A stretch of DNA of 64,000 bases from Aliiroseovarius sp. Z3 (GCF_029105185.1 NZ_JAFMZK010000011.1:117351-181350), one strand, 5' to 3'. Positions 1-8,795 are shown, counted from the stretch's first letter. Numbers and translations: made by a program. Notes: generated by a model from the sequence alone, not told the origin.

Positions 1-156
1 CACGGGACACCGTATCCAAGAAGCATTGGCGGCCGTGCGAGTTCCGGCTGCGTCCGAATGGTCATGGCGCACATCAATGATCTCTATCCCAACGTCGAGA
101 TTGGCTCGACGGCATTCCTGTACTCGGCGGAAGACAGCGTCACCCCGAGAAGTTGA
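1..156 (+). CDS. L,D-transpeptidase (YkuD family), C-terminal fragment
   Basis: Only the last 51 codons are in the window; the gene begins upstream. The fragment opens directly in the catalytic signature HGT...S-x-GCVRM, whose cysteine (residue 17 of the fragment) is the nucleophile and whose histidine is residue 1. YkuD enzymes make 3-3 cross-links in periplasmic peptidoglycan or attach proteins to it. About 32 residues follow the motif, a normal tail for the family, so the 3' end looks intact. It points away from the lipoprotein gene at 204-476. The motif makes the family certain; the specific role is unknown. Confidence 0.9.
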   Translation, partial: HGTPYPRSIGGRASSGCVRMVMAHINDLYPNVEIGSTAFLYSAEDSVTPRS

Positions 157-203
157 CTGGCGCATCATGTGTTACGCGTGGGCCTGACGCATCTATGGGC
201 TGA

Positions 204-476
204 TCAGGACTGGCGCGAAGTGCAGATGGGGTTGCCACCTGCCGAGCGTAGCGGAACCAAGGTGTTTTCCACCGGACCGCTGTGTTCATACCAATAACAG
301 CCATCCTCGGGACGAAGCCGCGCCGTGGTGAGATCCTGACCAGGCGCAGCAAGGGCAATGACGGCCTCGGGAACACTTCCCACTTCGTTGCGAGCGCCGC
401 CGTCGTCCAGCGTTGGCACCGCACAGCCAGCAAGCACCAATGTCGCTGCGATAATTGGCGCGTTTCGTTTCTGCAT
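204..476 (-). CDS. small predicted lipoprotein
   Basis: About 90 residues. The chosen ATG (474-476) follows a GAGG Shine-Dalgarno in the preceding bases and begins a short basic plus hydrophobic stretch ending in a lipobox, L-A-G-C, around residues 14-17. That predicts cleavage by signal peptidase II and an envelope location. The mature part is short, with two further cysteines (near GCYWYE and near the C-terminus) that could form a disulfide. A longer reading starting at 596 would bury the signal peptide, so I rejected it. I do not recognise the family. It is divergent from the P-type ATPase and shares the upstream region with it. Confidence 0.6.
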   Translation of the reverse strand: MQKRNAPIIAATLVLAGCAVPTLDDGGARNEVGSVPEAVIALAAPGQDLTTARLRPEDGCYWYEHSGPVENTLVPLRSAGGNPICTSRQS

Positions 477-605
477 GTCTACCTCACTCATTCTGATCGC
501 TTCGTACCGGCAAGCGTTGCTCCAACCGCGTGGTTTCAAGGGGGCGGCTAGCTTCAAGCCTCCGCAGGGCGCCTTTCTTGCTGGACGAATATCCACTTTT
601 TACCC

Positions 606-636
606 TTGAAGCTCTAGTTACTGTAGGGGCTATGTC
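606..636 (+). promoter_or_regulatory. MerR-type promoter/operator of the P-type ATPase
   Basis: TTGAAG (606-611) and TATGTC (631-636) are separated by 19 bp, the over-long spacer typical of MerR-activated promoters. The spacer holds the dyad CTCTAGTTACTGTAG (612-626), a variant of the dyad found at three other sites in the window. It lies 33 bp before the ATPase start. Activation by the MerR protein at 11775 is inference from the shared dyad. Confidence 0.75.
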
Positions 637-668
637 AATGTGGAATCAATGAATCCTGAGGTCAATCC

Positions 669-3023
669 ATGTCTTCCGACGGCAACCGCAACGATCACTG
701 CCATCCTAGTGATCAAGAGCATTCTGACCCAAGAGGCAAATCCTGTTGCGACGCCAGCAAGGACGTCGCGTCCACGGCGCCAGCGCCGTCCGGCGGAAGG
801 AGCTTTCAGGTCTCCGGGCTCGATTGCGCCGAAGAGGTGGCGATCCTGAACCGGGTTGTCGGGCCGAAGGTCGGCGGTACCGAGCATCTTGCGTTCGACG
901 TCATCAACGGACGGATGACGATCCTCGATTCCGCAAGAGCTTTATCCGAAGCTGAGGTCGTAAAACTGGTTGCAAGCACGGGGATGAATGCAAAACCATG
1001 GGATGCCGACAACGCAGCAGAGGACCAAGCGGCGCATCTGGCACGTCAGAAGCGCTTTACCTCGTTGAGCGGCGGCTTCTGGGCGGCGGGATTCCTTTTT
1101 CACATTGTCGAGACCGGCATGGGCGGCGCGCTCGGGCTCTTTGCGGGCCATGGCGAGGTGCCTATGCCTATGGCGGAAGCAGGGATCTTCGCCGTCGCGA
1201 TTCTTTTTGGCGTCTGGCTTGTCGCGCCCAAGGCCTGGTCTTCGGCGCGGAGGCTTAGCCCCGACATGAACCTGCTCATGGTGGTGGCCGTCGCGGGCGC
1301 CATCGGCCTCGGCGAGTTTTTTGAGGCCGCGACGGTCGCCTTCTTCTTCTCGCTCTCTCTCTATCTTGAGAGCTGGAGCGTGGGGCGGGCGCGTAATGCG
1401 GTTTCCGCGCTCCTCGATCTGGCGCCGCCAACGGCGCGGGTTCTTTACGACGACGGATCTGAATCCGACGTTCCGGCCGCGGCCGTGGCAGTCAATGCAA
1501 GGTTTATCGTGCGTGGCGGCGACCGGATCCCCCTCGACGGTGAGGTCGTGGACGGGGCAGGGGCCGTCGATCAGGCCCCAATTACTGGGGAAAGCGCGCT
1601 AGTGCCCAAGGAACCCGGCGACGAGGTCTATGCCGGCACGATCAACGGCGAGGGCACACTGACGGTGCGGGCAACGAAGGCCGCCTCGGACACGGTGCTC
1701 GCGAAAATCATTCGCATGGTGGGCGATGCCCATGCCCGCCGCGCGCCGGTCGAACAGTGGGTGGCCAAGTTCGCGCGCATCTACACACCCATCGTGATGG
1801 CTCTGGCGATCGCCATCGCGCTGGTGCCGCCACTCCTGCTCGGCGGCGCCTGGGACTACTGGTTCTACAACGCTCTGGTCCTTCTGGTCATCGCATGTCC
1901 TTGCGCGCTGGTCATTTCTACGCCGGTTTCCATCGTTGCGGCGCTGACCGCGTCGGCCCGGGCGGGGGTGCTCATCAAGGGCGGCGCCTATGTCGAGGCG
2001 CCGGGGCGGACCACGGCACTGGCGATGGACAAGACCGGGACGATCACCATGGGCGAGCCTGAGGTGGCGGCGGTTCACCCGCTGATCGGCGTTTCCGCCC
2101 TCGATCTCATGGCGCTGGCAGCAAGCCTGGAGGCGCGGTCTTCGCACCCGCTGGCACGCGCCATCCTCGCGCGCGCCGAAGCCGATGGTGTTTCCGTGCC
2201 TGCCGCAGAGGACACCCGCACCGTGCCCGGGCGCGGTCTGGAGGGACGCGCCGACGGGCGCGCGATCTGGCTCGGCTCGGATCGGTTCGCCGAAGAGAAG
2301 GGGTTCGGCAATGCCATTCCGGCGGATCTGCGGGATCGGATCGAAGGGGCAGGGAGCACCCTCGTTGCCGTGGGTGACGAGACCGGCGTGACCGGCGTAC
2401 TGGAGCTTCGCGACCGCATCCGCCCCGATGCCAAGGGAATCGTTGCGCGGCTGCACGCGCAGGGAGTGAAGACGATCGTGATGCTGACCGGCGACAACGA
2501 ACGCACCGCGCGTGCCGTGGCGGCCGAGGTCGGCATCGACGAGGTGCGCGCCGAGCTTTTGCCAGAAGACAAGGTGACAGCCATCGAAGAACTCGTCGCG
2601 AACCACGACATGGTCGCGATGATCGGTGACGGTGTGAACGACGCACCGGCCATGGCGCGGGCGCATTATGCCATCGCCATGGGCGCTGTCGGATCGGATG
2701 CCGCGATCGAGACGGCCGACATCGCGCTGATGACCGACGACATCGGCAAGGTACCCTGGCTTATCGGCCATTCGCGCCGTGCCATGACGATCATCCACCA
2801 GAATATCGGCATATCGCTGGCGACCAAGGCGTTGTTCGTTGGGCTGACGGCGTTCGGCATGGCCTCAATGTGGGGCGCCATTGCTGCGGATGTAGGCGTG
2901 TCTCTGCTGGTGGTCGCCAACGCACTTCGGCTCCTGAACGGCCATCAGGTTGAGGCCGGGCCTTCAGGCGGAGAACCGGTGGGCGAGCAGATGGCGAAAG
3001 GAGCACTGGCGCACGGTCATTGA
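669..3023 (+). CDS. heavy-metal P1B-type ATPase (Zn/Cd/Pb efflux, ZntA/CadA-like)
   Basis: 784 residues, normal for the family. An N-terminal His/Cys-rich stretch is followed by a ferredoxin-like HMA domain in which the usual GMDCxxC is reduced to GLDCAEE, so only one of the paired cysteines remains. The transmembrane metal site CPC is at residues 410-412, the phosphorylated aspartate of DKTGT at D454, then the HP motif (SSHPLAR) and the GDGVNDAP hinge. CPC with an HP motif places it in the P1B group, and the overall sequence is closer to ZntA/CadA than to copper pumps. It sits behind a MerR-type promoter, and its stop overlaps the convergent gene at 3017. Confidence 0.93.
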   Translation: MSSDGNRNDHCHPSDQEHSDPRGKSCCDASKDVASTAPAPSGGRSFQVSGLDCAEEVAILNRVVGPKVGGTEHLAFDVINGRMTILDSARALSEAEVVKLVASTGMNAKPWDADNAAEDQAAHLARQKRFTSLSGGFWAAGFLFHIVETGMGGALGLFAGHGEVPMPMAEAGIFAVAILFGVWLVAPKAWSSARRLSPDMNLLMVVAVAGAIGLGEFFEAATVAFFFSLSLYLESWSVGRARNAVSALLDLAPPTARVLYDDGSESDVPAAAVAVNARFIVRGGDRIPLDGEVVDGAGAVDQAPITGESALVPKEPGDEVYAGTINGEGTLTVRATKAASDTVLAKIIRMVGDAHARRAPVEQWVAKFARIYTPIVMALAIAIALVPPLLLGGAWDYWFYNALVLLVIACPCALVISTPVSIVAALTASARAGVLIKGGAYVEAPGRTTALAMDKTGTITMGEPEVAAVHPLIGVSALDLMALAASLEARSSHPLARAILARAEADGVSVPAAEDTRTVPGRGLEGRADGRAIWLGSDRFAEEKGFGNAIPADLRDRIEGAGSTLVAVGDETGVTGVLELRDRIRPDAKGIVARLHAQGVKTIVMLTGDNERTARAVAAEVGIDEVRAELLPEDKVTAIEELVANHDMVAMIGDGVNDAPAMARAHYAIAMGAVGSDAAIETADIALMTDDIGKVPWLIGHSRRAMTIIHQNIGISLATKALFVGLTAFGMASMWGAIAADVGVSLLVVANALRLLNGHQVEAGPSGGEPVGEQMAKGALAHGH

Positions 3024-3292
3024 TCCGGCGGTTTCGGTAGCTCGATATCGCTTTTGCGGTCCAGCCACGCCAGCGCCCCGACAGAGAATTCCGAACCCCG
3101 GTAGGGTTCCGTCCAGGCGGTCTCGATGTCGTCCCAGGGCAGAGGCTCGAGATTTCCAAGAAAGAGCGTCAGACGGTAGGCCGCTGCCTCGGGAAGCCAA
3201 GGCGCCTCCTTGGCCGGCGTCGCGGCGACAGGTCCGGACAGGAGGAGCGCACTTGCGAGTGTGGCGAGCAGCACTCTCATAATATTTCGCAT
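3017..3292 (-). CDS. small exported protein of unknown function
   Basis: About 91 residues from the internal ATG at 3290-3292 (an alternative ATG lies 15 bp upstream). Residues 1-23 form a clear Sec signal peptide ending near V-A-A-T-P, so the mature ~68-residue protein is probably periplasmic. I see no cysteines or recognisable motif in the mature part; tryptophan and acidic residues are frequent. The gene is divergent from mntR, and the mntR-type palindrome at 3314-3333 lies just upstream of its start, so manganese control is plausible. Its 3' end overlaps the ATPase stop by 7 bp (convergent). Confidence 0.55.
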   Translation of the reverse strand: MRNIMRVLLATLASALLLSGPVAATPAKEAPWLPEAAAYRLTLFLGNLEPLPWDDIETAWTEPYRGSEFSVGALAWLDRKSDIELPKPPDQ

Positions 3293-3313
3293 CACCACGG
3301 CCTCCAAAGTAAA

Positions 3314-3333
3314 AAGTTAGACATGGCTAACTT
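3314..3333. promoter_or_regulatory. palindromic operator, probable MntR box
   Basis: A perfect inverted repeat, AAGTTAG-acatgg-CTAACTT, with 7-bp arms and a 6-bp centre. Its form (…TAGcc/ac…GGCTA…) resembles MntR boxes of Gram-negative bacteria. It contains the ATG at 3323 used as the upstream start of mntR and also lies between the two divergent genes, so binding could control both. Confidence 0.65.
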
Positions 3334-3847
3334 ATCTACCCGAAGCAAACAAGTTGTCAATCCCGCTGTTTCGCTGCAAAGTCCGGACATGCCGAAGCTG
3401 CAATCACATGGGCGTGAGCCATTCGAGGCTGTCGACAGGGCTCCCAAGGCGCAGGCCGAAGGCTTTGCGACCGTGCGTCAGGCACATGAAAGCGAGATGG
3501 CGGAGGATTACGTTGAACTGATCGCGGAACTGATCGAGACGCGAGGGGAGGCCAGACCGGTCGAGATCGCCGAGCGGCTTGGCGTGAAGCCGCCGACCGT
3601 GACCAAGAACATCTCGCGGCTCAAGGCTGCTGGCTTGGTGCGGCGGGAACCTTACCGCGCCATATTCCTCACCCAAGCAGGGCAGGATCTTGCGGAGATC
3701 TGTCGACGCCGCCACAGGGTCGTCGTCGCCTTTCTTCTGAGTCTGGGGATCGACGAAGAGACCGCGGAACGCGATGCGGAAGGGATTGAGCATCACGTCA
3801 GCGGGACGACATTGGAGGCGTTCGAGCGACGGCTCAATCAGAAATGA
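3323..3847 (+). CDS. mntR: MntR, manganese-responsive DtxR-family regulator
   Basis: 174 residues as drawn. The core from about residue 58 (MAEDYVELIAELIE) carries the winged helix-turn-helix (VEIAERLGVKPPTVTKNISRL) and the C-terminal dimer/metal region with the MntR-like ending EGIEHHVS-x-TLEAF, where metal-binding Glu and His residues lie. It lacks the SH3-like domain of longer DtxR proteins, as MntR does. The start is uncertain: the ATG at 3323 falls inside the operator palindrome, so translation may begin at 3389 (MPKLQSHG). Expected role: repress Mn uptake genes when Mn is plentiful, and probably its own gene. Confidence 0.85.
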   Translation: MANLSTRSKQVVNPAVSLQSPDMPKLQSHGREPFEAVDRAPKAQAEGFATVRQAHESEMAEDYVELIAELIETRGEARPVEIAERLGVKPPTVTKNISRLKAAGLVRREPYRAIFLTQAGQDLAEICRRRHRVVVAFLLSLGIDEETAERDAEGIEHHVSGTTLEAFERRLNQK

Positions 3848-3941
3848 GCTGGCCGCGATGCACATTCGCGCGATTCTCTATCGGGACCTCAAGCTATCGG
3901 GTCTTCAAGCCACTGACACATTCGCGCAATTTCGAAGCTCG

Positions 3942-4109
3942 CTAGCCGAGAACGCGCAACAGCAGGATGGTTGCAAACAGGGCGACAAGTCCGAAGGCGA
4001 TCGCAGACGCTACCGCATATTGGAGGATATCAAGGTGATTCCCCCTCCTCCGTCGTGCCAGATAGCCACCCCAGATCGCGCCTCCAATGGCGCCCACGAT
4101 CACAAGCAT
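3942..4109 (-). CDS. small two-helix membrane protein at the end of the lspA-lnt operon
   Basis: 55 residues: one transmembrane helix (about residues 1-16), a basic loop (RRRRGN) and a second helix (about 33-53). The ATG overlaps the lnt stop as TGATG (4107-4111), which fixes this start and implies translational coupling. I recall similar two-helix proteins in Rhodobacteraceae but cannot name a function. It is the last gene of the eleven-gene minus-strand run. Confidence 0.65.
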   Translation of the reverse strand: MLVIVGAIGGAIWGGYLARRRRGNHLDILQYAVASAIAFGLVALFATILLLRVLG

Positions 4110-5680
4110 CAGGATACATCCGTTCCAAAATGCCGCGCATCGCGATATCGTCCGAGCAAACCGGCCAGCCAAGTGAAGACCCAGCACCCAAAGACAAGCA
4201 CCAGCAGGGTCCAGTCGCCGTAACGCGCATAGGGCGTTGGAGCACCCGCGCCCGGCAGGCCAGCATCAATGACGCCTGTTTCCCCGGTATCGAGACGCGC
4301 GACGACCTCGCCATTGGTGTCGATGATCGCGGATATCCCGGTGTTGGCCGCCCGGACCACGGGAAGCCCTTCCTCGACCGCGCGCATCCGCGCGGAGGCG
4401 AGGTGCTGCTCGGGTCCAATGCTGGTTCCGAACCAGGCATCATTTGTGGCGTTGAATATCCAGTCGGGGCGGAAAAGGTCATCGACCACTTGGCCCGGAA
4501 AAATGATCTCGTAACAGATCGCCACCGCGACCAGCGGAGCGCCCGGAACGGCCAGCGTGCGTGGCCCCAGTCCAGGCGTGAAATCGCCCAAACCTTCGGT
4601 CAGTCGCTCGATCGGCAGCCAGCCTCTTAGCGGCACATATTCCCCGAACGGGACGAGATGATGTTTTGCATATCCCGTCAGAATCTCACCGCTGCCATCG
4701 TATGCCTGAACCGTGTTGAAATATCTGGTTCCCCCATCGCCCTCCACTCGGTCAGGCACACCTGTCAAAAGGACTCTGTCGTCTGGCAAAGCTGCAGATA
4801 TCCGCGCGCGTGCCGCAGCATCTTCGTCCAGAAAGCCGGGGAAGGCCGTTTCCGGCCAAAGCAACACATCGAAACGTCCGGGTTGCACGGACAAGCCCAG
4901 GTATTTTTCCAAGGTTCGCTCGCGGCTGCCCGGCGCCCACTTCTCGACTTGTGGCACATTGCCTTGGACGATGCGCAAACCAACATCTTTCGGCGGCAAG
5001 TCCTGCCCTAACCGAAGCGCACCGCCAACCCAGAAACCCGTCACAGCAACGGCGAAGAGCACGAGAACAGGCGCGCGTCTCTTTGGCGCCGCCACAGTCA
5101 ACACACCTGGCAATATGCCGATGAAGACCGTGAGAAAGCCCAAACCGTAGCTTCCGACCCAGGCGGCGGGTTGGCGCAGGGCGGCATAATCGACAAGGGC
5201 ATAAGCGGCAAGGTTCCAGGGAAACCCCGTCAGGACATGACCCCGCAGCCATTCCGTGGCCACCCAGCAGGTTGCAAACAGAAGGCCCGCCGCAATGCCG
5301 CCGTCAGCTCGGCGCTGCATGATGGCGGCAAAAAGCATCGCCGCCATGCCCGGGAAGATGGCAAGTCCGGCGGACAGACCCGCGACCGCCGGAATCGCCA
5401 GTGCGCCGAAACGTTCGGCATCGACGTAAAAGCTCTCGGCGATCCAGGAAATTCCAATCCCGAATTGGCCCAGTCCGAAAGCCCAACCGACAAGGAAAGC
5501 GCGCGAGGTTGAGATTTTCCGGAGAACGATAAAGAGCACTGAGAAGGCGACAGGGACCGCGATGAGCCAAGAAAACGGCGGAAGGATCAAAACCGTCAAT
5601 CCGCCGCCAACAAGGGCAAGTCCCATGCACTGGAACAGGTTCGGGTCCTCGCCAACGAACCGCAGCAAACCCGGCTTCAT
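4109..5680 (-). CDS. lnt: apolipoprotein N-acyltransferase
   Basis: 523 residues, normal for Lnt. The N-terminal ~220 residues are a membrane region with several helices; the rest is the periplasmic nitrilase-like domain. The catalytic triad is visible as E277 (LLWPETAFPG), K339 (YAKHHLVPFGEY) and C389 (VAICYEIIFPG). Lnt adds the third acyl chain to the N-terminal cysteine of lipoproteins in the inner membrane. The start at 5678-5680 overlaps the lspA stop (ATGA), giving an lspA-lnt coupled pair that carries out two successive steps of lipoprotein maturation. It is probably an accessory copy, since it lies in a metal island on mobile DNA (inference). Confidence 0.93.
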   Translation of the reverse strand: MKPGLLRFVGEDPNLFQCMGLALVGGGLTVLILPPFSWLIAVPVAFSVLFIVLRKISTSRAFLVGWAFGLGQFGIGISWIAESFYVDAERFGALAIPAVAGLSAGLAIFPGMAAMLFAAIMQRRADGGIAAGLLFATCWVATEWLRGHVLTGFPWNLAAYALVDYAALRQPAAWVGSYGLGFLTVFIGILPGVLTVAAPKRRAPVLVLFAVAVTGFWVGGALRLGQDLPPKDVGLRIVQGNVPQVEKWAPGSRERTLEKYLGLSVQPGRFDVLLWPETAFPGFLDEDAAARARISAALPDDRVLLTGVPDRVEGDGGTRYFNTVQAYDGSGEILTGYAKHHLVPFGEYVPLRGWLPIERLTEGLGDFTPGLGPRTLAVPGAPLVAVAICYEIIFPGQVVDDLFRPDWIFNATNDAWFGTSIGPEQHLASARMRAVEEGLPVVRAANTGISAIIDTNGEVVARLDTGETGVIDAGLPGAGAPTPYARYGDWTLLVLVFGCWVFTWLAGLLGRYRDARHFGTDVS

Positions 5681-6150
5681 GAATCGGTCTGAAGTCGAGC
5701 GCCAACCCACGGCGCAATGAGTAGCAGCCCCACGCCGCCAACCACAAAAACATCGGCCATGTTGAAGGCAGGCCAGTGCGCCGTCCCGATGTAGAAATCG
5801 AGGAAATCCGTCACCGCACGATAGCGCAGGCGGTCCAGAATATTGCCGAGTGCACCGCCGATGATCGCACCATAGGCAATGGCCTCGACCCGGCTGCTGG
5901 TACGGACCAGCATGAACGCCAGCCAGACGCAGATGCCAAGCGCCAGTAAGACAAGGCTCCACCACGGCGCGCCGCCGAGAAGCCCGAAGGTCACTCCGTC
6001 ATTGCGCAGGTAGATGAGATTGAAGCCGGGAAAGACCGATACGCCGGAACTAAGAACAGTCGCATTGGACACAACGATTGCCTTCGTTGCCTGATCGACA
6101 AGAAAGGCGATCAGCGCAGCAAGCAGACCGACGAAGAGGCAAGTTCTCAT
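5677..6150 (-). CDS. lspA: lipoprotein signal peptidase (signal peptidase II)
   Basis: 157 residues with four predicted membrane helices. The two catalytic aspartates are present: D115 in V-T-D-F-L-D-F-Y and D133 in FNMAD, with GNILDR upstream as expected. LspA cleaves prolipoproteins before the lipidated cysteine. lspA genes are often linked to cad/pbr metal-resistance operons (PbrC is an LspA), which fits the ZIP transporter 4 bp upstream and the MerR-type promoter at the head of the run. It overlaps lnt by 4 bp. Confidence 0.95.
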   Translation of the reverse strand: MRTCLFVGLLAALIAFLVDQATKAIVVSNATVLSSGVSVFPGFNLIYLRNDGVTFGLLGGAPWWSLVLLALGICVWLAFMLVRTSSRVEAIAYGAIIGGALGNILDRLRYRAVTDFLDFYIGTAHWPAFNMADVFVVGGVGLLLIAPWVGARLQTDS

Positions 6151-6154
6151 CAGC

Positions 6155-6937
6155 TTATCCCAGCCAGACGTCGAGGAACAACATGATCACAAGACCAACG
6201 GCGAGGCCGAGCGTCGCCCTGTTCTGATGGCCGGATCGGTGGGTTTCCGGAATGATCTCGTGGCTGATGACGTAGAGCATCGCACCTGCTGCGAAGGCGA
6301 GACCCCAGGGCAGCAGCGGTTGCGAAAGACTGATAATCCCTGCGCCGAGAAGTCCACCGACGGGCTCGACGAGACCGGTCAGAGCGGCGATGCCCCAGGC
6401 GCGAAGCCTGGAATAGCCCTCGCCGAGCAACGAAACCGCCACCGCCAGACCTTCGGGGGCATTCTGTAATCCAATACCGATCGCAAGTGGCAACCCGCCC
6501 GACAAACCGTCAGCCCCGAACCCGACGCCGACGGCAAGCCCTTCGGGAAAATTGTGGATAGTGATCGCGATGATGAAAAGCCAGACGCGCCGCAGCGATG
6601 CGGCGTCGGGACCTTCCCGCCCCGTCTTGAAATGTTCATGCGGTAGCCGTTCGTTCATCAGAGCGACCGCGCCCATGCCAAGCAGGATCGCAACACATAC
6701 GATGGCCGCCGGGAGAGCACCGTTGTCGAACTGTCCTTCAGCTGCGTCGAGAGCCGGGATGATCAGCGAGAAGAACGAAGCCGCGAGCATGACACCCGCC
6801 GCGAAGCCAAGCAGCAGATCGCGCGTGGCCCGGGACGGGATGCGCCCAAAAAGAACGGGGACCGCCCCGACCGCGGTCAGCGATCCGGCGGCCAGGCTTC
6901 CAAGAAAGCCAAGCGCTATGGGGGAGAGGGGTTCCAA
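6155..6937 (-). CDS. ZIP-family divalent metal transporter
   Basis: 260 residues, eight predicted membrane helices. The helix-IV motif HNFPEG is at residues 128-133. The helix-V counterpart reads QNAPEG (158-163), with glutamine in place of the first histidine of the usual HNxPEG, so one metal ligand may differ. HEIIPE lies near the C-terminus. ZIP proteins bring Zn or other divalent metals into the cytoplasm. That is at first sight the opposite of the efflux genes nearby, though bacterial ZIP proteins can run either way down a gradient. It lies 22 bp after DUF411 and 4 bp before lspA. Confidence 0.88.
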   Translation of the reverse strand: MEPLSPIALGFLGSLAAGSLTAVGAVPVLFGRIPSRATRDLLLGFAAGVMLAASFFSLIIPALDAAEGQFDNGALPAAIVCVAILLGMGAVALMNERLPHEHFKTGREGPDAASLRRVWLFIIAITIHNFPEGLAVGVGFGADGLSGGLPLAIGIGLQNAPEGLAVAVSLLGEGYSRLRAWGIAALTGLVEPVGGLLGAGIISLSQPLLPWGLAFAAGAMLYVISHEIIPETHRSGHQNRATLGLAVGLVIMLFLDVWLG

Positions 6938-6959
6938 TTGTTAAGGTTCTGCCGCGAGT

Positions 6960-7418
6960 TCAGTCAGGAGCCGAGTAGCTGGTGTAGACCTCGGTCGACC
7001 CGTCTTCGCGGATCAGGAAGACATCGTAAGCCTCCCGGTCGTCCTCCGGTCCCATGCCAGGCGACCCGTAGGGCATTCCCGGCACCGCCAGGCCTACCGC
7101 GTCTGGCCGGTCCTCCAGCAGGCGTTGGATGTCAGCCGCCGGCACGTGGCCCTCGATCACATAGCCGTCGACCAGAGCCGTATGACAGGACACCATGCGC
7201 TGCGGCACGCCATTGTCGAGTTTAAAGCGCACAAGAGATCCTCCGAACATGTCCTCGCCCATCGGCGCGAAGCCATTCTCCTCGAGGTGCTTCATCCAGG
7301 ACAGGCAACAGCCGCAGCCGTTTGTCTTCCGGACGTCGATCTGAATCGCCTCTGCGACGGCCTGCGCCGCGGGAAGCAAGGCAAATGCGATGGCAAGGGC
7401 GGGAGTAAATCGTTTCAT
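6960..7418 (-). CDS. DUF411 periplasmic metal-binding protein
   Basis: 152 residues with a Sec signal peptide (cleavage near residue 22). The mature protein starts with a thioredoxin-like segment carrying C-G-C-C (C35, C37, C38), followed by SCHTA and the DUF411 hallmark VPGMPxGSPGM. DUF411 proteins occur with copper-resistance and copper-chaperone genes; direct metal binding by the cysteines is likely but not shown here. It lies 3 bp after the M23 peptidase in a run that also holds SCO and PCu(A)C copper chaperones. Confidence 0.85.
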   Translation of the reverse strand: MKRFTPALAIAFALLPAAQAVAEAIQIDVRKTNGCGCCLSWMKHLEENGFAPMGEDMFGGSLVRFKLDNGVPQRMVSCHTALVDGYVIEGHVPAADIQRLLEDRPDAVGLAVPGMPYGSPGMGPEDDREAYDVFLIREDGSTEVYTSYSAPD

Positions 7419-7421
7419 GGA

Positions 7422-8795
7422 TCAAAGCCTTTCGGTTGTCGTCTGTGCAAATTCGCTGGCGAGCCTCTCAGCCAGAAGTGAACGCGCCTCACTCAGCCGC
7501 TCAAGCGCGGCCGTGTCGTCCGCTTCACGCTCGGCCGCCTCTGCCAGTCGGTCGTCAGAGAGAGGGTCGGTTGGGCGACCGTCCAGCAGCACTTCGTAAT
7601 GTAGGTTGGGGCCTGTCGCGGTACCCGTCGCACCGACGCGGCCGATCAAATCTCCGGCGATCACGCGTTGCCCTTGTGTGAGGCCGTCCGGTACAGCGCT
7701 GAGATGGGCGTAGCGCGTCAGGGTGTCGGAGCCATGCGCGATTTCAACCACCCGGCCATACCCACCGCGGCGGCCGATGAAGCTAACGCGGCCAGGCGCC
7801 GTCGCCTGTACCGGCGTGCCGCGCGCCGCCGCGAAGTCGACCCCTGTGTGCATCCGCACATTGCCGTAGACCGGGTGGGTGCGACGCCCGAACACAGAAC
7901 TCAGCCGTGCGCCTTCAACCGGTTGCGCGAACACGCGCAGGACTTCTCCATTGACATAGATCGTCGCTTGACCGCTGCCGTCGTCCGGCCAGACGATCTC
8001 GTAGACCGATCCACCAAGATCCAGCTCAGCGAAGGCAAGCTCAGGCTGACCAATCCTCTTGTTCCCGTCTCGGGCCTCGCGCCAAAGGAGGCGCATCGTC
8101 TCGCCACCCGCAAGATCACGACGGAAATCCACGGTGCCGCCCAGCATCTGCGCCAGGTCCACCGCAAAACGGGCGGGGATGTCTGCCGTGTTCAGGGCGG
8201 CGAAAATCGAGCTCTCGATCACCGCCTCGCCGGCGAAAGTCACCAATTCGGGATCCGGGTCCAACACGCGGGCGGCAAGCTGTTCGCCGAAGACCGCCTC
8301 TATCCGGACACCGTCTTCGACGGCGAGCTCTACACGACGCGGGTTGTCGTCCGTTGTGGAAACCACCGTAATGATGTGACCCGGACGCAGACGGCGCAGA
8401 TCGTATTCCGTGCCAATCGCCAAGGCGATTTCGGCGCGATCCGAAGCATCCAGCCCCGCATCGGAAAGGACCGCATCAAGCGTCTCGCCGGACGCAATCT
8501 CCCGCGACCAGGTGACCAGCGGGGGCTCGATAGATGGCAAGGAGGTATCAGCGGGGGAAACGGTCAGGAGCGGCCGGGGTCTGAACTCGAATGCGATATC
8601 CGCCTGGGCGAGTGTAGGGCGGACCGAATTGGTTTCGGTAATCCGAGGCGGCGCAAGCGGATTGGGAGTCCAGAGGGTCGCTTCAGCAATCGCAGGGGGC
8701 ACCGGTTCTTTGGACAGAACGCCAGAGATGGCGATGGCGGTCACCGAAAATGCGCCTGCGACCGCAACGGCCGCCAATACAGTTCTTATCTTCAT
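7422..8795 (-). CDS. M23 (LytM) peptidoglycan endopeptidase
   Basis: 457 residues. A membrane-anchor or signal helix occupies residues 1-25. A central region with a LysM/OapA-like appearance precedes the C-terminal LytM domain, where the zinc site is complete: HTGVDFA (about residues 314-320), RYAHL and LHYEV. Such enzymes cleave peptide cross-links in the wall. Its ATG overlaps the stop of the SCO gene upstream (ATGA at 8792-8795) and DUF411 follows after 3 bp. An envelope hydrolase inside a metal-chaperone operon is unusual. Confidence 0.9.
   Translation of the reverse strand: MKIRTVLAAVAVAGAFSVTAIAISGVLSKEPVPPAIAEATLWTPNPLAPPRITETNSVRPTLAQADIAFEFRPRPLLTVSPADTSLPSIEPPLVTWSREIASGETLDAVLSDAGLDASDRAEIALAIGTEYDLRRLRPGHIITVVSTTDDNPRRVELAVEDGVRIEAVFGEQLAARVLDPDPELVTFAGEAVIESSIFAALNTADIPARFAVDLAQMLGGTVDFRRDLAGGETMRLLWREARDGNKRIGQPELAFAELDLGGSVYEIVWPDDGSGQATIYVNGEVLRVFAQPVEGARLSSVFGRRTHPVYGNVRMHTGVDFAAARGTPVQATAPGRVSFIGRRGGYGRVVEIAHGSDTLTRYAHLSAVPDGLTQGQRVIAGDLIGRVGATGTATGPNLHYEVLLDGRPTDPLSDDRLAEAAEREADDTAALERLSEARSLLAERLASEFAQTTTERL

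Noticed and set aside
1599..2798. 399-codon minus-strand frame inside the P-ATPase gene
   Set aside because: Shadow of a high-GC gene; the plus-strand protein has every family motif.
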